Of a stretch of 64,000 nucleotides of DNA, positions 32,852 through 45,042 are shown piece after piece. The notes under the pieces were generated by a model. It saw nothing but the letters and a program-made list of their open reading frames with translations, was not told where the DNA came from and did not search any database. Positions within the stretch are counted from its first letter, which is position 1, and the number at the start of each line of letters is the position of its first letter. Origin of the DNA: Photorhabdus luminescens subsp. luminescens. Its GTDB lineage: Bacteria; Pseudomonadota; Gammaproteobacteria; Enterobacterales; Enterobacteriaceae. The DNA lies in the NCBI RefSeq assembly GCF_001083805.1, contig NZ_JXSK01000009.1, positions 1-64,000 on the forward strand, given 5' to 3'. A program made the translations under genes and the position numbers.

Positions 32852-33809
32852 AACAACCTCTTAAAGAAATCTCCCCGCCGATATATGGGGTTATAACACC
32901 ATTCTGATCGAGTAATAAAGCACCTTGCTGATTAATACCCCTAGCTATACCATACACTTCCTGACTACCAATAATCAATTTCACCGGTCTATCCATAAAA
33001 TTATCTAACTCAAACCACCGAGAAACAAATGAAGACAAACCTTCATTTTCAAACTGAATTAGCGCCTTCCTTAGATAACGTATTATTTCTACAGCCAATT
33101 TATTACGATCAACTTCAATTCCTGCCTGCAACAAATTAATCCATAGCTGATTAATAGATTCTTCGTCCTTATGATCCATTAAAATATTTATACCCGCACC
33201 TATCACAACCTGAGCAGCATCACCAGTCTTTCCTATTAGTTCAACTAAGATTCCCGCCAATTTCTTATCATCAAGATATAAATCATTTGGCCATTTTACC
33301 CTAATTCTATCAGCACCAAATCGATGTAATACTTCAGCAATAACAATGCCAACAACCAGACTCAATCCGATTGCAGCAGCAGGTCCTTGTTCAAGGCGCC
33401 AATACATAGATAAATAAAGATTTTTACCAAAAGGCGAAACCCACTTCCTTCCACGCCGCCCTCTGCCAGCGTACTGGTACTCTGCAACACAAGCATCCCC
33501 TGATTTCAACTCAGATAAACGTTCAAGCAAGTACTGATTAGTCGAATCAATAACTGGCAAAACAGTTATACGATCCTGAGGTAAGTATTGAAAAATAGTA
33601 GATTCATCAAGTAACTGCATAGGTGCCATAAGGCTATAACCCTTGCCAGGAGTCGTTTCTAGTTCAATTCCCCATTCACGAATTGTCTGTATATGTTTAT
33701 TAATTCCAGCTCTACTCATCCCTAAATCTTGTCCCAATTGTTGGCCAGAATGAACGTCACCGTCAGACAAAATCTTAATCAACTGTAATGGCACGGTTAT
33801 ATCTTTCAT
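32850..33809 (-). CDS. birA: Biotin-protein ligase / biotin operon repressor BirA
   Basis: 319 aa. It makes biotinyl-AMP, attaches biotin to the AccB subunit, and as holo-dimer represses the bio operon. An N-terminal winged helix (about 1-60; [20 protein letters not shown]) is followed by the catalytic domain with the biotinyl-AMP loop GRGRRGRKW at 115-123, KWPNDLY with the catalytic Lys, and the SH3-like C-terminal domain. The start at 33809 overlaps the murB stop (ATGA), so translation is coupled. Confidence 0.98.
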   Translation of the reverse strand: MKDITVPLQLIKILSDGDVHSGQQLGQDLGMSRAGINKHIQTIREWGIELETTPGKGYSLMAPMQLLDESTIFQYLPQDRITVLPVIDSTNQYLLERLSELKSGDACVAEYQYAGRGRRGRKWVSPFGKNLYLSMYWRLEQGPAAAIGLSLVVGIVIAEVLHRFGADRIRVKWPNDLYLDDKKLAGILVELIGKTGDAAQVVIGAGINILMDHKDEESINQLWINLLQAGIEVDRNKLAVEIIRYLRKALIQFENEGLSSFVSRWFELDNFMDRPVKLIIGSQEVYGIARGINQQGALLLDQNGVITPYIGGEISLRGC

Positions 33810-34831
33810 GAAATACATTCCACAGCATCAATTTCGCCTTTAGAGCCAATAAAACGAACCTCAGGTTCAAGTAATACACCAAACTTACTTATCACTTGCT
33901 GGCGAATGTAGGCAGCCAATGAGACTACATCCTTACCTGTAGCATTTTCCTGATTTATCAATACTAGAGCTTGTCTAAGATGCACAGATGCACCTCCAAT
34001 GCGATAACCTTTTAAATTACAATGTTCAATGAGCCAACCCGCCGCTAATTTAAACATCCCATTCATGTAAGGATATTGGGGGCTATCAGGGTAATTTTCT
34101 TTGATTTTTGCCGCAACTTGCGCACTGACAATTGGATTTTTAAAGAAACTCCCCGCATTTCCTGTTATTGCAGGATCAGGCAATTTACTGGTGCGCATTG
34201 CACATACTGAATCAAAGATCTTCTGAGGAGTTACATTATCTTTCGACAGCTTAATTAAATCACCGTAGCTCAATATCGGCTGCCAATTCTTCTTCAACAA
34301 TAATCCTACGGAGATAATGGAATAATTTACTTTATATTTATGCTTGAAAATACTATCCCGATATCCAAACTGACATTCACCAACACTAAGACGCGTTTGT
34401 TCTCCAGTTTCTAGATTGATAATATCTACATATTCACACACATCTCTAAATTCAATACCATATGCACCAATATTTTGAATTGGCGCAGCACCAGCGCAAC
34501 CAGGAATTAAAGCCAGATTCTCTAATCCATAGATTTGATTTTTAAGAGAATGGCAGACTAATTCATGCCAATTTTCTCCTGCCCCTACATGTAAATGCCA
34601 CGATTCATCTGTCTCTCGCTGCTGAATCCCCATAATTCTATTCAGAATCACAGTTCCTTCAAAATTTGCAGTAAATAAGACATTGCTGCCTTCACCAAGT
34701 AGTAAGGTAGGTTGTTTTTCACTTTTGGCTTTCTGCCATAAAGCTAATAAGGACTCGGCAGATTCAGCTATATCTAAACGTTTAGCATAGACTGATAATC
34801 CAAAGGTATTAAATTCTTTAAGAGAAAGCAT
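33806..34831 (-). CDS. murB: UDP-N-acetylenolpyruvoylglucosamine reductase
   Basis: 341 aa, type I MurB. An FAD flavoenzyme that reduces UDP-GlcNAc-enolpyruvate to UDP-MurNAc in peptidoglycan synthesis. It shows [10 protein letters not shown] and [19 protein letters not shown] (FAD site), [19 protein letters not shown] with the catalytic Ser, and LEPEVRFIG with the catalytic Glu. It lies between the rRNA operon end and birA, as in E. coli. Confidence 0.98.
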   Translation of the reverse strand: MLSLKEFNTFGLSVYAKRLDIAESAESLLALWQKAKSEKQPTLLLGEGSNVLFTANFEGTVILNRIMGIQQRETDESWHLHVGAGENWHELVCHSLKNQIYGLENLALIPGCAGAAPIQNIGAYGIEFRDVCEYVDIINLETGEQTRLSVGECQFGYRDSIFKHKYKVNYSIISVGLLLKKNWQPILSYGDLIKLSKDNVTPQKIFDSVCAMRTSKLPDPAITGNAGSFFKNPIVSAQVAAKIKENYPDSPQYPYMNGMFKLAAGWLIEHCNLKGYRIGGASVHLRQALVLINQENATGKDVVSLAAYIRQQVISKFGVLLEPEVRFIGSKGEIDAVECIS

Positions 34832-34910
34832 TTATTCAATACTCAATAAAGCTATTTAATAAGTAGTTTATCAGCTATAGGAGTGGAAAACTAAGTTAGT
34901 TCTTTATTAA

Positions 34911-34942
34911 ATGCAAAAAGGCCACCCTTCTGGATGGCCTTT
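34911..34942 (-). terminator. Terminator of rRNA operon 2
   Basis: On the minus strand AAAGGCCA ... TGGCCTTT with a 10-nt spacer (itself able to extend the stem), then TTGCAT. It lies 14 bp after the distal 5S gene, in the position of an rrn terminator. Confidence 0.9.
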
Positions 34943-34955
34943 CTGTCTCAAAATA

Positions 34956-35075
34956 AAGTCTGGCAGTTCCCTACTCTCACATGGGGAGACCCCACACTAC
35001 CATCGGCGCTACGGCGTTTCACTGCTGAGTTCGGCATGGGGTCAGGTGGGACCACCGCGCTATCGCCGCCAGACA
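34956..35075 (-). rRNA. rrf: 5S ribosomal RNA, distal copy
   Basis: 120 nt on the minus strand, beginning TGTCTGGCGGCGATAGCGCG. It differs from the proximal copy at a few bases, including the terminal stem pair (TGTCTGG/CCAGACTT versus TGCCTGG/CCAGGCTT), so pairing is kept. It lies downstream of tRNA-Thr. Confidence 0.98.
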
Positions 35076-35094
35076 AATTCTTTATACGTTATCA

Positions 35095-35170
35095 TGGTGC
35101 TGATACCCAGATTCGAACTGGGGACCTCACCCTTACCAAGGGTGTGCTCTACCAACTGAGCCATATCAGC
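35095..35170 (-). tRNA. thrV: tRNA-Thr (GGT) between the two 5S genes
   Basis: A 76-nt cloverleaf on the minus strand, anticodon GGT, encoded CCA. The arrangement 5S-tRNA-Thr-5S matches the distal end of E. coli rrnD (rrfD-thrV-rrfF), although this operon sits at the rrnB position between murI and murB. Confidence 0.97.
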
Positions 35171-35208
35171 AAATGGTTGCCCAAACTCACTGTTGGCGCA
35201 AAATATTA

Positions 35209-35328
35209 AAGCCTGGCAGTTCCCTACTCTCACATGGGGAGACCCCACACTACCATCGGCGCTACGGCGTTTCACTGCTGAGTTCGGCATGGGGTCAGGT
35301 GGGACCGCCGCGCTATCGCCGCCAGGCA
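35209..35328 (-). rRNA. rrf: 5S ribosomal RNA, proximal copy
   Basis: 120 nt on the minus strand, beginning TGCCTGGCGGCGATAGCGCG, with a matched terminal stem. It follows 23S after a 133-bp spacer that carries CTG-rich repeats. Confidence 0.98.
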
Positions 35329-35400
35329 TATTCCGTTTTATCCCGGCCGTTGCTTCTCCACAACCGCCCGAATCAATCTCTGAACAAGCTGAAATTCATC

Positions 35401-35440
35401 TCTCTTCCGTCTTCTGACCGCTGTCCGCTGTCTTCTGACA
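35401..35440. repeat. CTG-rich degenerate repeats in the 23S-5S spacer
   Basis: The plus strand reads CCGTCTTCTGACCGCTGTCC followed by GCTGTCTTCTGACACC. The same words (GTCTTCTG, CTGTCC) make up the end of the 23S intervening sequence (1121-1155; 37575-37609). E. coli 23S-5S spacers have no such repeats that I know of. Confidence 0.7.
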
Positions 35441-35796
35441 CCAAAACACCTTCGGCGTTGTAAGGTTAAGCCTCTCGGTTCATTAGTACTGGTCAGCTCA
35501 ATGCATCGCTGCACTTACACACCCAGCCTATCCACGTCTTCGTCTTAAACGTTCCTTCCGTGACCTCAAGTCAAGGGAAGACTCATCTCAAGGCAAGTTT
35601 CCCGCTTAGATGCTTTCAGCGGTTATCTCTCCCGCACTTAGCTACCGGGCTATGCCATTGGCATGACAACCCGTACACCAGCGGTGCGTCCACTCCGGTC
35701 CTCTCGTACTAGGAGCAGCCCCTTTCAATCTTCCTGCGCCCACGGCAGATAGGGACCGAACTGTCTCACGACGTTCTAAACCCAGCTCGCGTACCA

Positions 35797-35830
<34 letters not shown>

Positions 35831-35831
35831 A

Positions 35832-35874
<43 letters not shown>

Positions 35875-35903
35875 ACCGCCGTCGATATGAACTCTTGGGC
35901 GGT

Positions 35904-35957
<54 letters not shown>

Positions 35958-36381
35958 GCAGAACCACCGGATCACTAAGACCTACTTTCGTACCTGCTCG
36001 AGCCGTCACTCTCGCAGTTAAGCTGGCTTATGCCTTTGCACTAACCTCACGATGTCCGACCGTGATTAGCCAACCTTCGTGCTCCTCCGTTACGCTTTGG
36101 GAGGAGACCGCCCCAGTCAAACTACCCGCCAGACACTGTCCTCAGCCCGGATGACGGGCCTAAGTGAGAACATCGAGCATTCAAGGGTGGTATTTCAAGG
36201 ATGGCTCCATGCAGACTGGCGTCCGCACTTCCAAGCCTCCCACCTATCCTACACATCAAGGCTCCATGTTCAGTGTCAAGCTATAGTAAAGGTTCACGGG
36301 GTCTTTCCGTCTTGCCGCGGGTACACTGCATCTTCACAGCGAGTTCAATTTCACTGAGTCTCGGGTGGAGACAGCCTGGCC

Positions 36382-36467
<86 letters not shown>

Positions 36468-37184
36468 TGGGGCTTCGATCAAGAGCGTCGCCTTAACGGC
36501 TAACCCCATCAATTAACCTTCCAGCACCGGGCAGGCGTCACACCGTATACGTCCACTTACGTGTTGGCACAGTGCTGTGTTTTTAATAAACAGTTGCAGC
36601 CAGCTGGTCTCTGCGACTGGCTTCGGCTCCGGGGGCAAACCCCTTCACCTAACGCCAGCGTGCCTTCTCCCGAAGTTACGGCACCATTTTGCCTAGTTCC
36701 TTCACCCGAGTTCTCTCAAGCGCCTGAGTATTCTCTACCTGACCACCTGTGTCGGTTTGGGGTACGATTCAATGTCACCTGATGCTTAGAGGCTTTTCCT
36801 GGAAGCCGGGCATCAACCACTTCACCGCCGTAGCGGCTCGTCATCACGCCTCAGTGTTAAAAGAAGAGCGGATTTGCCTGCTCCTCCCACCTACACGCTT
36901 AAACCGGGACGACCGTCGCCCGGATGGCCTAGCCTTCTCCGTCCCCCCTTCGCAGTCACATTCAGTACAGGAATATTAACCTGTTTCCCATCAGCTACGC
37001 CGTTCGGCCTCGCCTTAGGGGTCGACTCACCCTGCCCCGATTAACGTTGGACAGGAACCCTTGGTCTTCCGGCGAGCGGGTTTTTCACCCGCTTTATCGT
37101 TACTTATGTCAGCATTCGCACTTCTGATACCTCCAGCAGGCCTCACGGCGCCGCCTTCAACGGCTTACAGAACGCTCCCCTACC

Positions 37185-37609
37185 CATTCAGAGAACAGAC
37201 GTCAGAATACAGCTTACAGACGCCGCCCCAGTCCAGTCAGCATTTTCGCTATCTCTTCATAGCCATCGCGCCATTCCTGCCACTGAACCCGATTGATATA
37301 GCCCAAATCCAGACAATATCTTAACCATACACGCATCTCATCGGCACTGCCTAAGGCTATACTAATGAAACGCCTGAACTCGGGTTTGGAATAATGCTGC
37401 TTACCAAAGCCCTCGGCAAGGTTGGCGCAAATGCCCTTACTTGCCCGCCCGACCTGGTCCGCTAATCCATATTGTTCGTACTGAGGAAATGTCAAACTCA
37501 CCTGATGAATTTCTAACGAAATTCGATAAGCTTTCTTAAACACGTCCAATTGCTCGAATCCATATGACATCATTCCGTCCTCTGTCTTCTGAAATCTGTC
37601 CTCTGAATG
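37185..37609 (-). other. 23S rRNA intervening sequence (helix 45), copy 2
   Basis: 425 bp replacing the helix-45 loop, the same length and essentially the same sequence as in copy 1. Terminal inverted repeats CATTCAGAG.ACAG / CTGTCCTCTGAATG flank it and would form a stem typical of RNase III excision. Near-identity of the two copies fits gene conversion between rRNA operons. Confidence 0.9.
37214..37573 (-). CDS. 23S rRNA intervening-sequence protein (S23 / four-helix bundle), copy 2
   Basis: 119 aa, predicted all-alpha. FEQLDVFKKAYRISLEIHQV and GLADQVGRASKGICANLAEG are hallmarks of the S23/IVP family found in ORF-bearing 23S insertions of Leptospira and Coxiella. Maintenance of an open frame in both operons suggests selection or recent spread. 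There is no clear Shine-Dalgarno sequence: the ATG follows GAGGACGGA. The function is unknown; the family relates to the Avd proteins of diversity-generating retroelements, but no reverse transcriptase is in this window. Confidence 0.78.
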   Translation of the reverse strand: MMSYGFEQLDVFKKAYRISLEIHQVSLTFPQYEQYGLADQVGRASKGICANLAEGFGKQHYSKPEFRRFISIALGSADEMRVWLRYCLDLGYINRVQWQEWRDGYEEIAKMLTGLGRRL

Positions 37610-37764
37610 CCGCAGCTTCGGCGCATGGTTTAGCCCGTTACATCTTCCGCGCAGGCCGACTCGACCAGTGAGCTATTACGCTTTCTTTCAATGATGGCTG
37701 CTTCTAAGCCAACATCCTGGCTGTCTGGGCCTTCCCACATCGTTTCCCACTTAACCATGACTTC

Positions 37765-37797
<33 letters not shown>

Positions 37798-38876
37798 CTT
37801 CACGACGGACGTTAGCACCCGCCGTGTGTCTCCCGTGATGACATTCTTCGGTATTCGCAGTTTGCATCGGGTTGGTAAGCCGGGATGGCCCCCTAGCCGA
37901 AACAGTGCTCTACCCCCGAAGATGAACTCACGAGGCGCTACCTAAATAGCTTTCGGGGAGAACCAGCTATCTCCCGGTTTGATTGGCCTTTCACCCCAGC
38001 CACAAGTCATCCGCTAATTTTTCAACATTAGTCGGTTCGGTCCTCCAGTTAGTGTTACCCAACCTTCAACCTGCCCATGGCTAGCTCACCGGGTTTCGGG
38101 TCTATACCCTGCAACTCATTTCGCCCAGTTAAGACTCGGTTTCCCTGCGGCTCCCCTATTCGGTTAACCTTGCTACAGAATATAAGTCGCTGACCCATTA
38201 TACAAAAGGTACGCAGTCACCCTGATTCATCAAGGCTCCCACTGCTTGTACGTACACGGTTTCAGGTTCTCTTTCACTCCCCTCGCCGGGGTTCTTTTCG
38301 CCTTTCCCTCACGGTACTGGTTCACTATCGGTCAGTCAGGAGTATTTAGCCTTGGAGGATGGTCCCCCCTTCTTCAGACAGGATTTCTCGTGTCCCGCCT
38401 TACTCATCGAACTCACAACCACGCCATCTTCGAGTACGGGGCTGTCACCCTCTCTCGCCGGCCTTTCCAGACCGTTCCTCTGATGCTGTGGCTGATGCAG
38501 GTTCTGGGCTCCTCCCCGTTCGCTCGCCGCTACTGGGGGAATCTCGGTTGATTTCTTTTCCTCGGGGTACTGAGATGTTTCAGTTCCCCCGGTTCGCCTC
38601 ATTAACCTATGGATTCAGTTAATGATAGTGCAACGCATTGCACTGGGTTTCCCCATTCGGACATCGCCGGCTTATAACGCTTCATATCAGCTTACCGACG
38701 CTTTTCGCAGATTAGCGCGTCCTTCATCGCCTCTGACTGCCTAGGCATCCACCGTGTACGCTTAATTGCTTAACCTCACAACCCGAAACTGTCTCGGATT
38801 GTTCAGCTTGAGAGACTCGTCAATCACACCGCAACCGGTATCATTGACTGTTTCAATTTTTCAGCTTGTTCCAGAT

Positions 38877-38887
38877 TGTTAAAGAGC
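38877..38887 (-). promoter_or_regulatory. Spacer boxA antitermination element, copy 2
   Basis: GCTCTTTAACA on the minus strand between tRNA-Glu and 23S, the same as in copy 1. Confidence 0.75.
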
Positions 38888-38966
38888 TTATATCGCTAAA
38901 CCGATTCCGAAAATCCGCTTAAAGATACCTTAACGACAACGCCTTTCACCCGTCATCTTCGCAAGC

Positions 38967-39042
38967 TGGCGTCCCCTAGGGGATTCGAACCCCTGTTACC
39001 GCCGTGAAAGGGCGGTGTCCTAGGCCTCTAGACGAAGGGGAC
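38967..39042 (-). tRNA. gltT: tRNA-Glu (TTC), copy 2
   Basis: 76 nt, identical to the copy at 2515-2590; anticodon TTC, encoded CCA. Its position in the 16S-23S spacer fits E. coli rrnB. Confidence 0.98.
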
Positions 39043-39124
39043 CCGATGGTCAGCTTCGCAGACGCGCTTGCACTTTACTTTCATCAGACAATCTGTGTGA
39101 GCACTGCACTCAACCTATCTCAGG

Positions 39125-40668
<1,544 letters not shown>

Positions 40669-40976
40669 GAAAGCTTGATGCTCAAAGAAACTGACTGTTA
40701 GTTCGTAATGAATTAACTGTTGTTCACTCTTCAAGACTTTAAAACATATTTTTTTGTGATACGGTCTTGTGAGTGCCCACACAGATTGTCTGATTAATTG
40801 TTAAAGAGCAGGCTGACATAAAAATTAACATTCTCGTTCAGCCGGGCTGCGTATATTACGCTGTTCGCCCGCAGAGTCAAGCGCTTATTGACTTCTCTCT
40901 GCCCGACCTCACAATGTTTATCAGCGTTGTGTCGGTCAGTGGTGGCGCATTATAGGGAGTTCTTTGGCGCTGGCAA
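40669..40976 (-). promoter_or_regulatory. rRNA operon promoters P1 and P2 with leader boxA, copy 2
   Basis: P1: -35 TTGCCA at 40971-40976, 16-bp spacer, -10 TATAAT at 40949-40954 with GCGCCACC discriminator. P2: TTGACT at 40875-40880 and TAATAT at 40853-40858. Leader boxA is at 40799-40810. Identity with copy 1 stops at 40959, so this copy has its own P1 -35, which is closer to consensus (TTGCCA versus TTGTAT). Confidence 0.85.
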
Positions 40977-41027
40977 TAATTATTTTTAAAAAAGTTAACG
41001 ACCGATGATTATTCCATCAAATTTAAC

Positions 41028-41891
41028 TTAAGTTATCAATTTTTCCAGTTTTGAGAATCCATATTCCTGCAAAATGGGGATTAATGCACCAGTATCAGCA
41101 TTCACTTTCATACAATAAGCAAGACTATCTGCTGAAGTACAAACAAGATTTTTCTGATGTTTAACCAACCAAGCTGTTCTTCGGGCAATAGCGGCGCCAG
41201 AATCAATTAAGTGTGTGCCATCAGGGAGTATCTGAACTAATTCTTCTGCTAATAGTGGAAAATGAGTACAACCCAATACTACTGTGTCAGGGGGTTCTTT
41301 CATTCCGAGCCACGGCTTCAGTATCTTTTTTAAAATGTCGGCAGAGACCTTACCACCATGCAGTTTAGCTTCAGCTAATTCTACTAACTCAGCAGAGCCT
41401 ATAGATTCAATCCTGCAACCTACCGCAAACTTTTCGATAAGTTCTTTTGTATAGGAACGATTAACTGTCGCTCTAGTCGCCAATAATCCAACGACACCAT
41501 TACGAGTTAACTTTGCTGCGGGTTTTATCGCTGGAACCACACCAACGACCGGAAAGCCGAACCGCGCACGCAGAGCTGGCAAACTGACTGTACTTGCAGT
41601 GTTACATGCAATAACCACTATTGTCAGAGGATGTTTTTGCTGAACAGCATCAACAATTTGAACCACTCGTTCAACAATAAATTCTTCCGATTTTTCACCA
41701 TAAGGGAATGCTTCGTTATCAAAAACATATATATAGTGGAGATCTGGCAATAATTGCCGTATCTCTTGGTAAATAGATAAGCCGCCTACCCCGGAATCAA
41801 ACACTAAAACTGTCGGGCGTGCGACTTTATTTAAATCAGAAGTTATAGCTCCCAGTGAGGTAGTATTCACGTCCTGGAATGCGATAGCCAT
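41028..41891 (-). CDS. murI: Glutamate racemase
   Basis: 287 aa. It makes D-glutamate for peptidoglycan. Both catalytic cysteine motifs are present: VIACNTAS and LGCTHFPLL, with the FDSGVGGLS start of the core domain. The chosen start at 41891 gives a 56-bp overlap with btuB, the overlap known from E. coli; a further start at 41915 is open. An N-terminal extension precedes the catalytic core, as in E. coli, where it binds the UDP-MurNAc-Ala activator. Confidence 0.96.
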   Translation of the reverse strand: MAIAFQDVNTTSLGAITSDLNKVARPTVLVFDSGVGGLSIYQEIRQLLPDLHYIYVFDNEAFPYGEKSEEFIVERVVQIVDAVQQKHPLTIVVIACNTASTVSLPALRARFGFPVVGVVPAIKPAAKLTRNGVVGLLATRATVNRSYTKELIEKFAVGCRIESIGSAELVELAEAKLHGGKVSADILKKILKPWLGMKEPPDTVVLGCTHFPLLAEELVQILPDGTHLIDSGAAIARRTAWLVKHQKNLVCTSADSLAYCMKVNADTGALIPILQEYGFSKLEKLIT

Positions 41892-43695
41892 AAACTGTCT
41901 CGTAATCTTTATCAAGCAGGTTGGCTATTCTAGCACGGATTGTCAGATAAGAAGTGACTGGATATGAAACCGTTAAGTCCCAAAAGCTGACGCCGCCTAA
42001 TTTCACACGTTTAGCTGGGAATGTACTGAAATCGTTGTCATAACGCCGCCCTAGATATTGATAAGTTAACCCCCAATCAAAATCATATAGCTGCCAGTCA
42101 AGTTGATATTTCACTTGCTGCTTCGCACGACGAACTAAAATTTCATTAGTTTCACTATTACGGGGTTCAATATACTGTATTGTCAATTGATGCTGAAAAA
42201 TGCCGGTGTCCATTGAGCCAGTCCATTCAACACCTTTAATTTTTGCTCTACCAATATTGTAGTAACGGCTATTTGCATAATCGATCAATTGCTCAATCTC
42301 ATTGCGATATACAGTCAGACGCCAATTTAGCTGGCCTGTGACGCCTTCAATACCACCTTCCCATTGTATACTTTCTTCCGGTTTCAAATCATGATTACCA
42401 CCAAAACCATACATCTGGCTAAGCGTTGGAGCCTTAAATGCCGTACCATAAGAAGCGATCAAACGATAATCTTTAATAAACTCCCAACCTAAACTGGCTT
42501 GCCATGTGGTATTCCAACCAGCTTCTGAATGTTTATCTGAACGAATTGCACCTTCTAAAATAAAATCTTTTAGTTGTTGCTGTGCTGTCAGATATATTCC
42601 TGTATTACGTACCGTTTCACTCTTCGGAATATAACTGGTTCCAGCTTCTATCAATTGTTTTTGGAAATCCACACCTGTACTGACCATGCCCTGATATAGC
42701 TGAAAAGTATTTCCCCATTGCAGGTTATATTGTTCAGAATCATTAAGGCTAGCAGACTTGTCATAGCGCCCATATTTAGGATCAAAGTTATAGTCTTTTA
42801 TATGACTATAACTTGCAATTAGTTGGGATGAGTAGATCCCCCGGTTAAATCTGACCCCTGTGTCATAGTGGCGACTATAAAGTTCACGGGTATCCGGTCT
42901 GGCATATGGATAACTCCAATTAATATCTGCATCATAAGATGTTCTATTGTTATAACCATAAGCTCGAACAAATCCACTGATTTGTTCATTAAATTTTTGA
43001 TCGACTCCCAACCAAAGCACTTTGCTCATAAAACCGTCACGATCAGGCTGTCTAAAACCACCGGTATTACCATCAGCAACAACGTCGTATCCTTTGGTAT
43101 AGGTATAGTTAGCTGCTGCTGTCAGGGTTGTATTTTCAGCTAACTTTTGCTGAGTCGCGCCATCATAAGTCTGATAACCATGTGAGCCGATACCTGCGTT
43201 AAGGTTGGTTCCTAGTTTCTCTCTGGTGGTAATGATATTAATAACACCACCAATAGCATCAGAACCATAAACAGCGGAACGTGGTCCACGGACATATTCA
43301 ATTTTCTGAACCAATGATACAGGTATTTGGCTTAAATCAGAGGAGCCACTAATACCTGCTTGATTCAAACGTATTCCATCCATTAGTACTAATACATGAC
43401 TAGCATGAGTACCACGTATAAACAAAGAGCTTAACTGTCCAATACCACCATGCCGTGCAATATCAACACCGGGTAGACGACGCAAAATATCGGCTACACT
43501 ATTTGACTGCCAACGATCAATTTCATCTCGTGTTACAACAGTATAAGGAGCCAGTATGCTTGACACTGGCTGTTTAAAACGACTCGCCGTCACAACCAAT
43601 GAATCCTGCGACTCCACCATAGCGGAGGCTTGATTCCAACTAGAAATCACCACGATTGAAACAGTGGATAATAAAAACCGATTTTTATTTATCAT
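41836..43695 (-). CDS. btuB: Outer-membrane vitamin B12 receptor BtuB
   Basis: 619 aa. A TonB-dependent 22-strand beta barrel importing cobalamins. It has a signal peptide ending near SWNQASA, a TonB box DSLVVTA, the plug domain ([40 protein letters not shown]) and a barrel ending in the Phe-terminated strand GSYNF. The start at 43695 gives the family MI(N/K)K start; five more codons are open upstream. No cobalamin riboswitch is recognisable in the 182 bp before it. It overlaps murI by 56 bp. Confidence 0.97.
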   Translation of the reverse strand: MINKNRFLLSTVSIVVISSWNQASAMVESQDSLVVTASRFKQPVSSILAPYTVVTRDEIDRWQSNSVADILRRLPGVDIARHGGIGQLSSLFIRGTHASHVLVLMDGIRLNQAGISGSSDLSQIPVSLVQKIEYVRGPRSAVYGSDAIGGVINIITTREKLGTNLNAGIGSHGYQTYDGATQQKLAENTTLTAAANYTYTKGYDVVADGNTGGFRQPDRDGFMSKVLWLGVDQKFNEQISGFVRAYGYNNRTSYDADINWSYPYARPDTRELYSRHYDTGVRFNRGIYSSQLIASYSHIKDYNFDPKYGRYDKSASLNDSEQYNLQWGNTFQLYQGMVSTGVDFQKQLIEAGTSYIPKSETVRNTGIYLTAQQQLKDFILEGAIRSDKHSEAGWNTTWQASLGWEFIKDYRLIASYGTAFKAPTLSQMYGFGGNHDLKPEESIQWEGGIEGVTGQLNWRLTVYRNEIEQLIDYANSRYYNIGRAKIKGVEWTGSMDTGIFQHQLTIQYIEPRNSETNEILVRRAKQQVKYQLDWQLYDFDWGLTYQYLGRRYDNDFSTFPAKRVKLGGVSFWDLTVSYPVTSYLTIRARIANLLDKDYETVYGYRIPGREYYLTGSYNF

Positions 43696-43877
43696 GAGAA
43701 AACATCCCACAATTTATTGTCAAAAGGACACGCTACGATGAAGCGTGAAACTTACTCGTAATAGTAAGCATAGACAGGATCATGCATGAGTAATAAGAAA
43801 ACTGGACATCCTTTGCTCTTTCCCTACAATTTCGCACGAAAATTTTTCTTACTACAGATAATAAGAGAACAAACATA

Positions 43878-44978
43878 ATGCAAAATCCCCTGCCAACGGA
43901 AAGCTACGAGCAGCAACTGACGGAGAAGGTCAGCCGCTTAAAAAACATGATGGAGCCTTTCCAGCCTCCGGAGCCAGAGGTTTTCCGCTCACCGCAATCC
44001 CATTACAGAATGCGAGCAGAATTTCGAATCTGGCATGAGCAGGATGATTTGTACCATATTATGTTCGATCAACAAACGAAACAGCGTATTCGTCTTTTTC
44101 AATTTCCTGTCGCCAGTAAGTTAATCAACAAAATGATGGTAGAATTAATCGACTCCATTAGATCTGAACAGATCTTGCGTCATAAGTTATTTCAAATTGA
44201 TTATCTGTCTACTTGCAGTAATAAAATCCTTGTTTCTTTGCTTTATCACAAAAAACTAGGTGATGAATGGATACAACAGGCATTAAAACTGCGTGAGACG
44301 TTAAGAAATAAAGGATTTGACGTTGAGTTAATCGGCAGAGCTGCTAAAACCAAAATCACATTGAATCATGATTATATTGATGAGGTTTTACCTGTTGCAG
44401 GCCGGGAAATGATTTATCGCCAAGTGGAAAACAGCTTCACCCAACCCAATGCTAGCGTCAATATTCATATGCTTGAATGGGCAATTAACATTACCAAGGA
44501 TTCAAAAGGTGATTTACTTGAACTTTATTGCGGTAATGGCAATTTCTCTCTGGCACTAGCTCAAAATTTTGAACGCGTATTGGCAACAGAAATCGCCAAG
44601 CCATCCGTTGCTGCCGCTCAATACAATATTGCAGCCAACGGTATTGATAATGTACAAATTATCCGAATGTCAGCAGAGGAATTCACCCAAGCAATGAATG
44701 GTGAACGCGAATTTAATCGCCTTCAGGGGATCGATTTAAAAAGCTATCAATGTGAAACTATTTTTGTTGATCCGCCTCGTAGCGGCCTTGATGAAAAAAC
44801 GCTTGAAATGGTCCAAGCATATCCACGGATTCTTTATATTTCCTGTAACCCGGAAACCCTTTGCCATAATCTGGAAACATTAACTCAAACACATAAAATC
44901 AGCCGTCTGGCTCTATTTGACCAGTTTCCTTATACACATCATATGGAATGCGGCGTACTTCTGGAAAAATTAAACTGA
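43878..44978 (+). CDS. trmA: tRNA (uracil(54)-C5)-methyltransferase
   Basis: 366 aa, the same length as in E. coli. It makes m5U54 (ribothymidine) in the T loop of tRNAs and m5U341 in tmRNA. It shows [18 protein letters not shown] (RNA-binding part), [15 protein letters not shown] (SAM site), [10 protein letters not shown] and YISCNPETL with the nucleophilic Cys. Divergent from btuB, with an AAGAGA ribosome site. Confidence 0.98.
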   Translation: MQNPLPTESYEQQLTEKVSRLKNMMEPFQPPEPEVFRSPQSHYRMRAEFRIWHEQDDLYHIMFDQQTKQRIRLFQFPVASKLINKMMVELIDSIRSEQILRHKLFQIDYLSTCSNKILVSLLYHKKLGDEWIQQALKLRETLRNKGFDVELIGRAAKTKITLNHDYIDEVLPVAGREMIYRQVENSFTQPNASVNIHMLEWAINITKDSKGDLLELYCGNGNFSLALAQNFERVLATEIAKPSVAAAQYNIAANGIDNVQIIRMSAEEFTQAMNGEREFNRLQGIDLKSYQCETIFVDPPRSGLDEKTLEMVQAYPRILYISCNPETLCHNLETLTQTHKISRLALFDQFPYTHHMECGVLLEKLN

Positions 44979-45001
44979 TACTTGACGGACATATAAAACA
45001 G

Positions 45002-45036
45002 AAACGCCGGCAGATAGTTATCTCTCCGGCGTTTTT
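45002..45036. terminator. Bidirectional terminator between trmA and yijD
   Basis: AAACGCCGG / CCGGCGTTT stem of 9 bp with a 15-nt loop, then TT. It lies between the convergent trmA and yijD stops and has T on the plus side and A-rich sequence on the other, so it may serve both. Confidence 0.85.
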
Positions 45037-45042
45037 CATCAA

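Noticed and set aside
37214..37573. Diversity-generating retroelement suggested by the Avd-like fold
   Set aside because: No reverse transcriptase, template repeat or variable repeat is present nearby; the S23 protein in a 23S insert explains the sequence.
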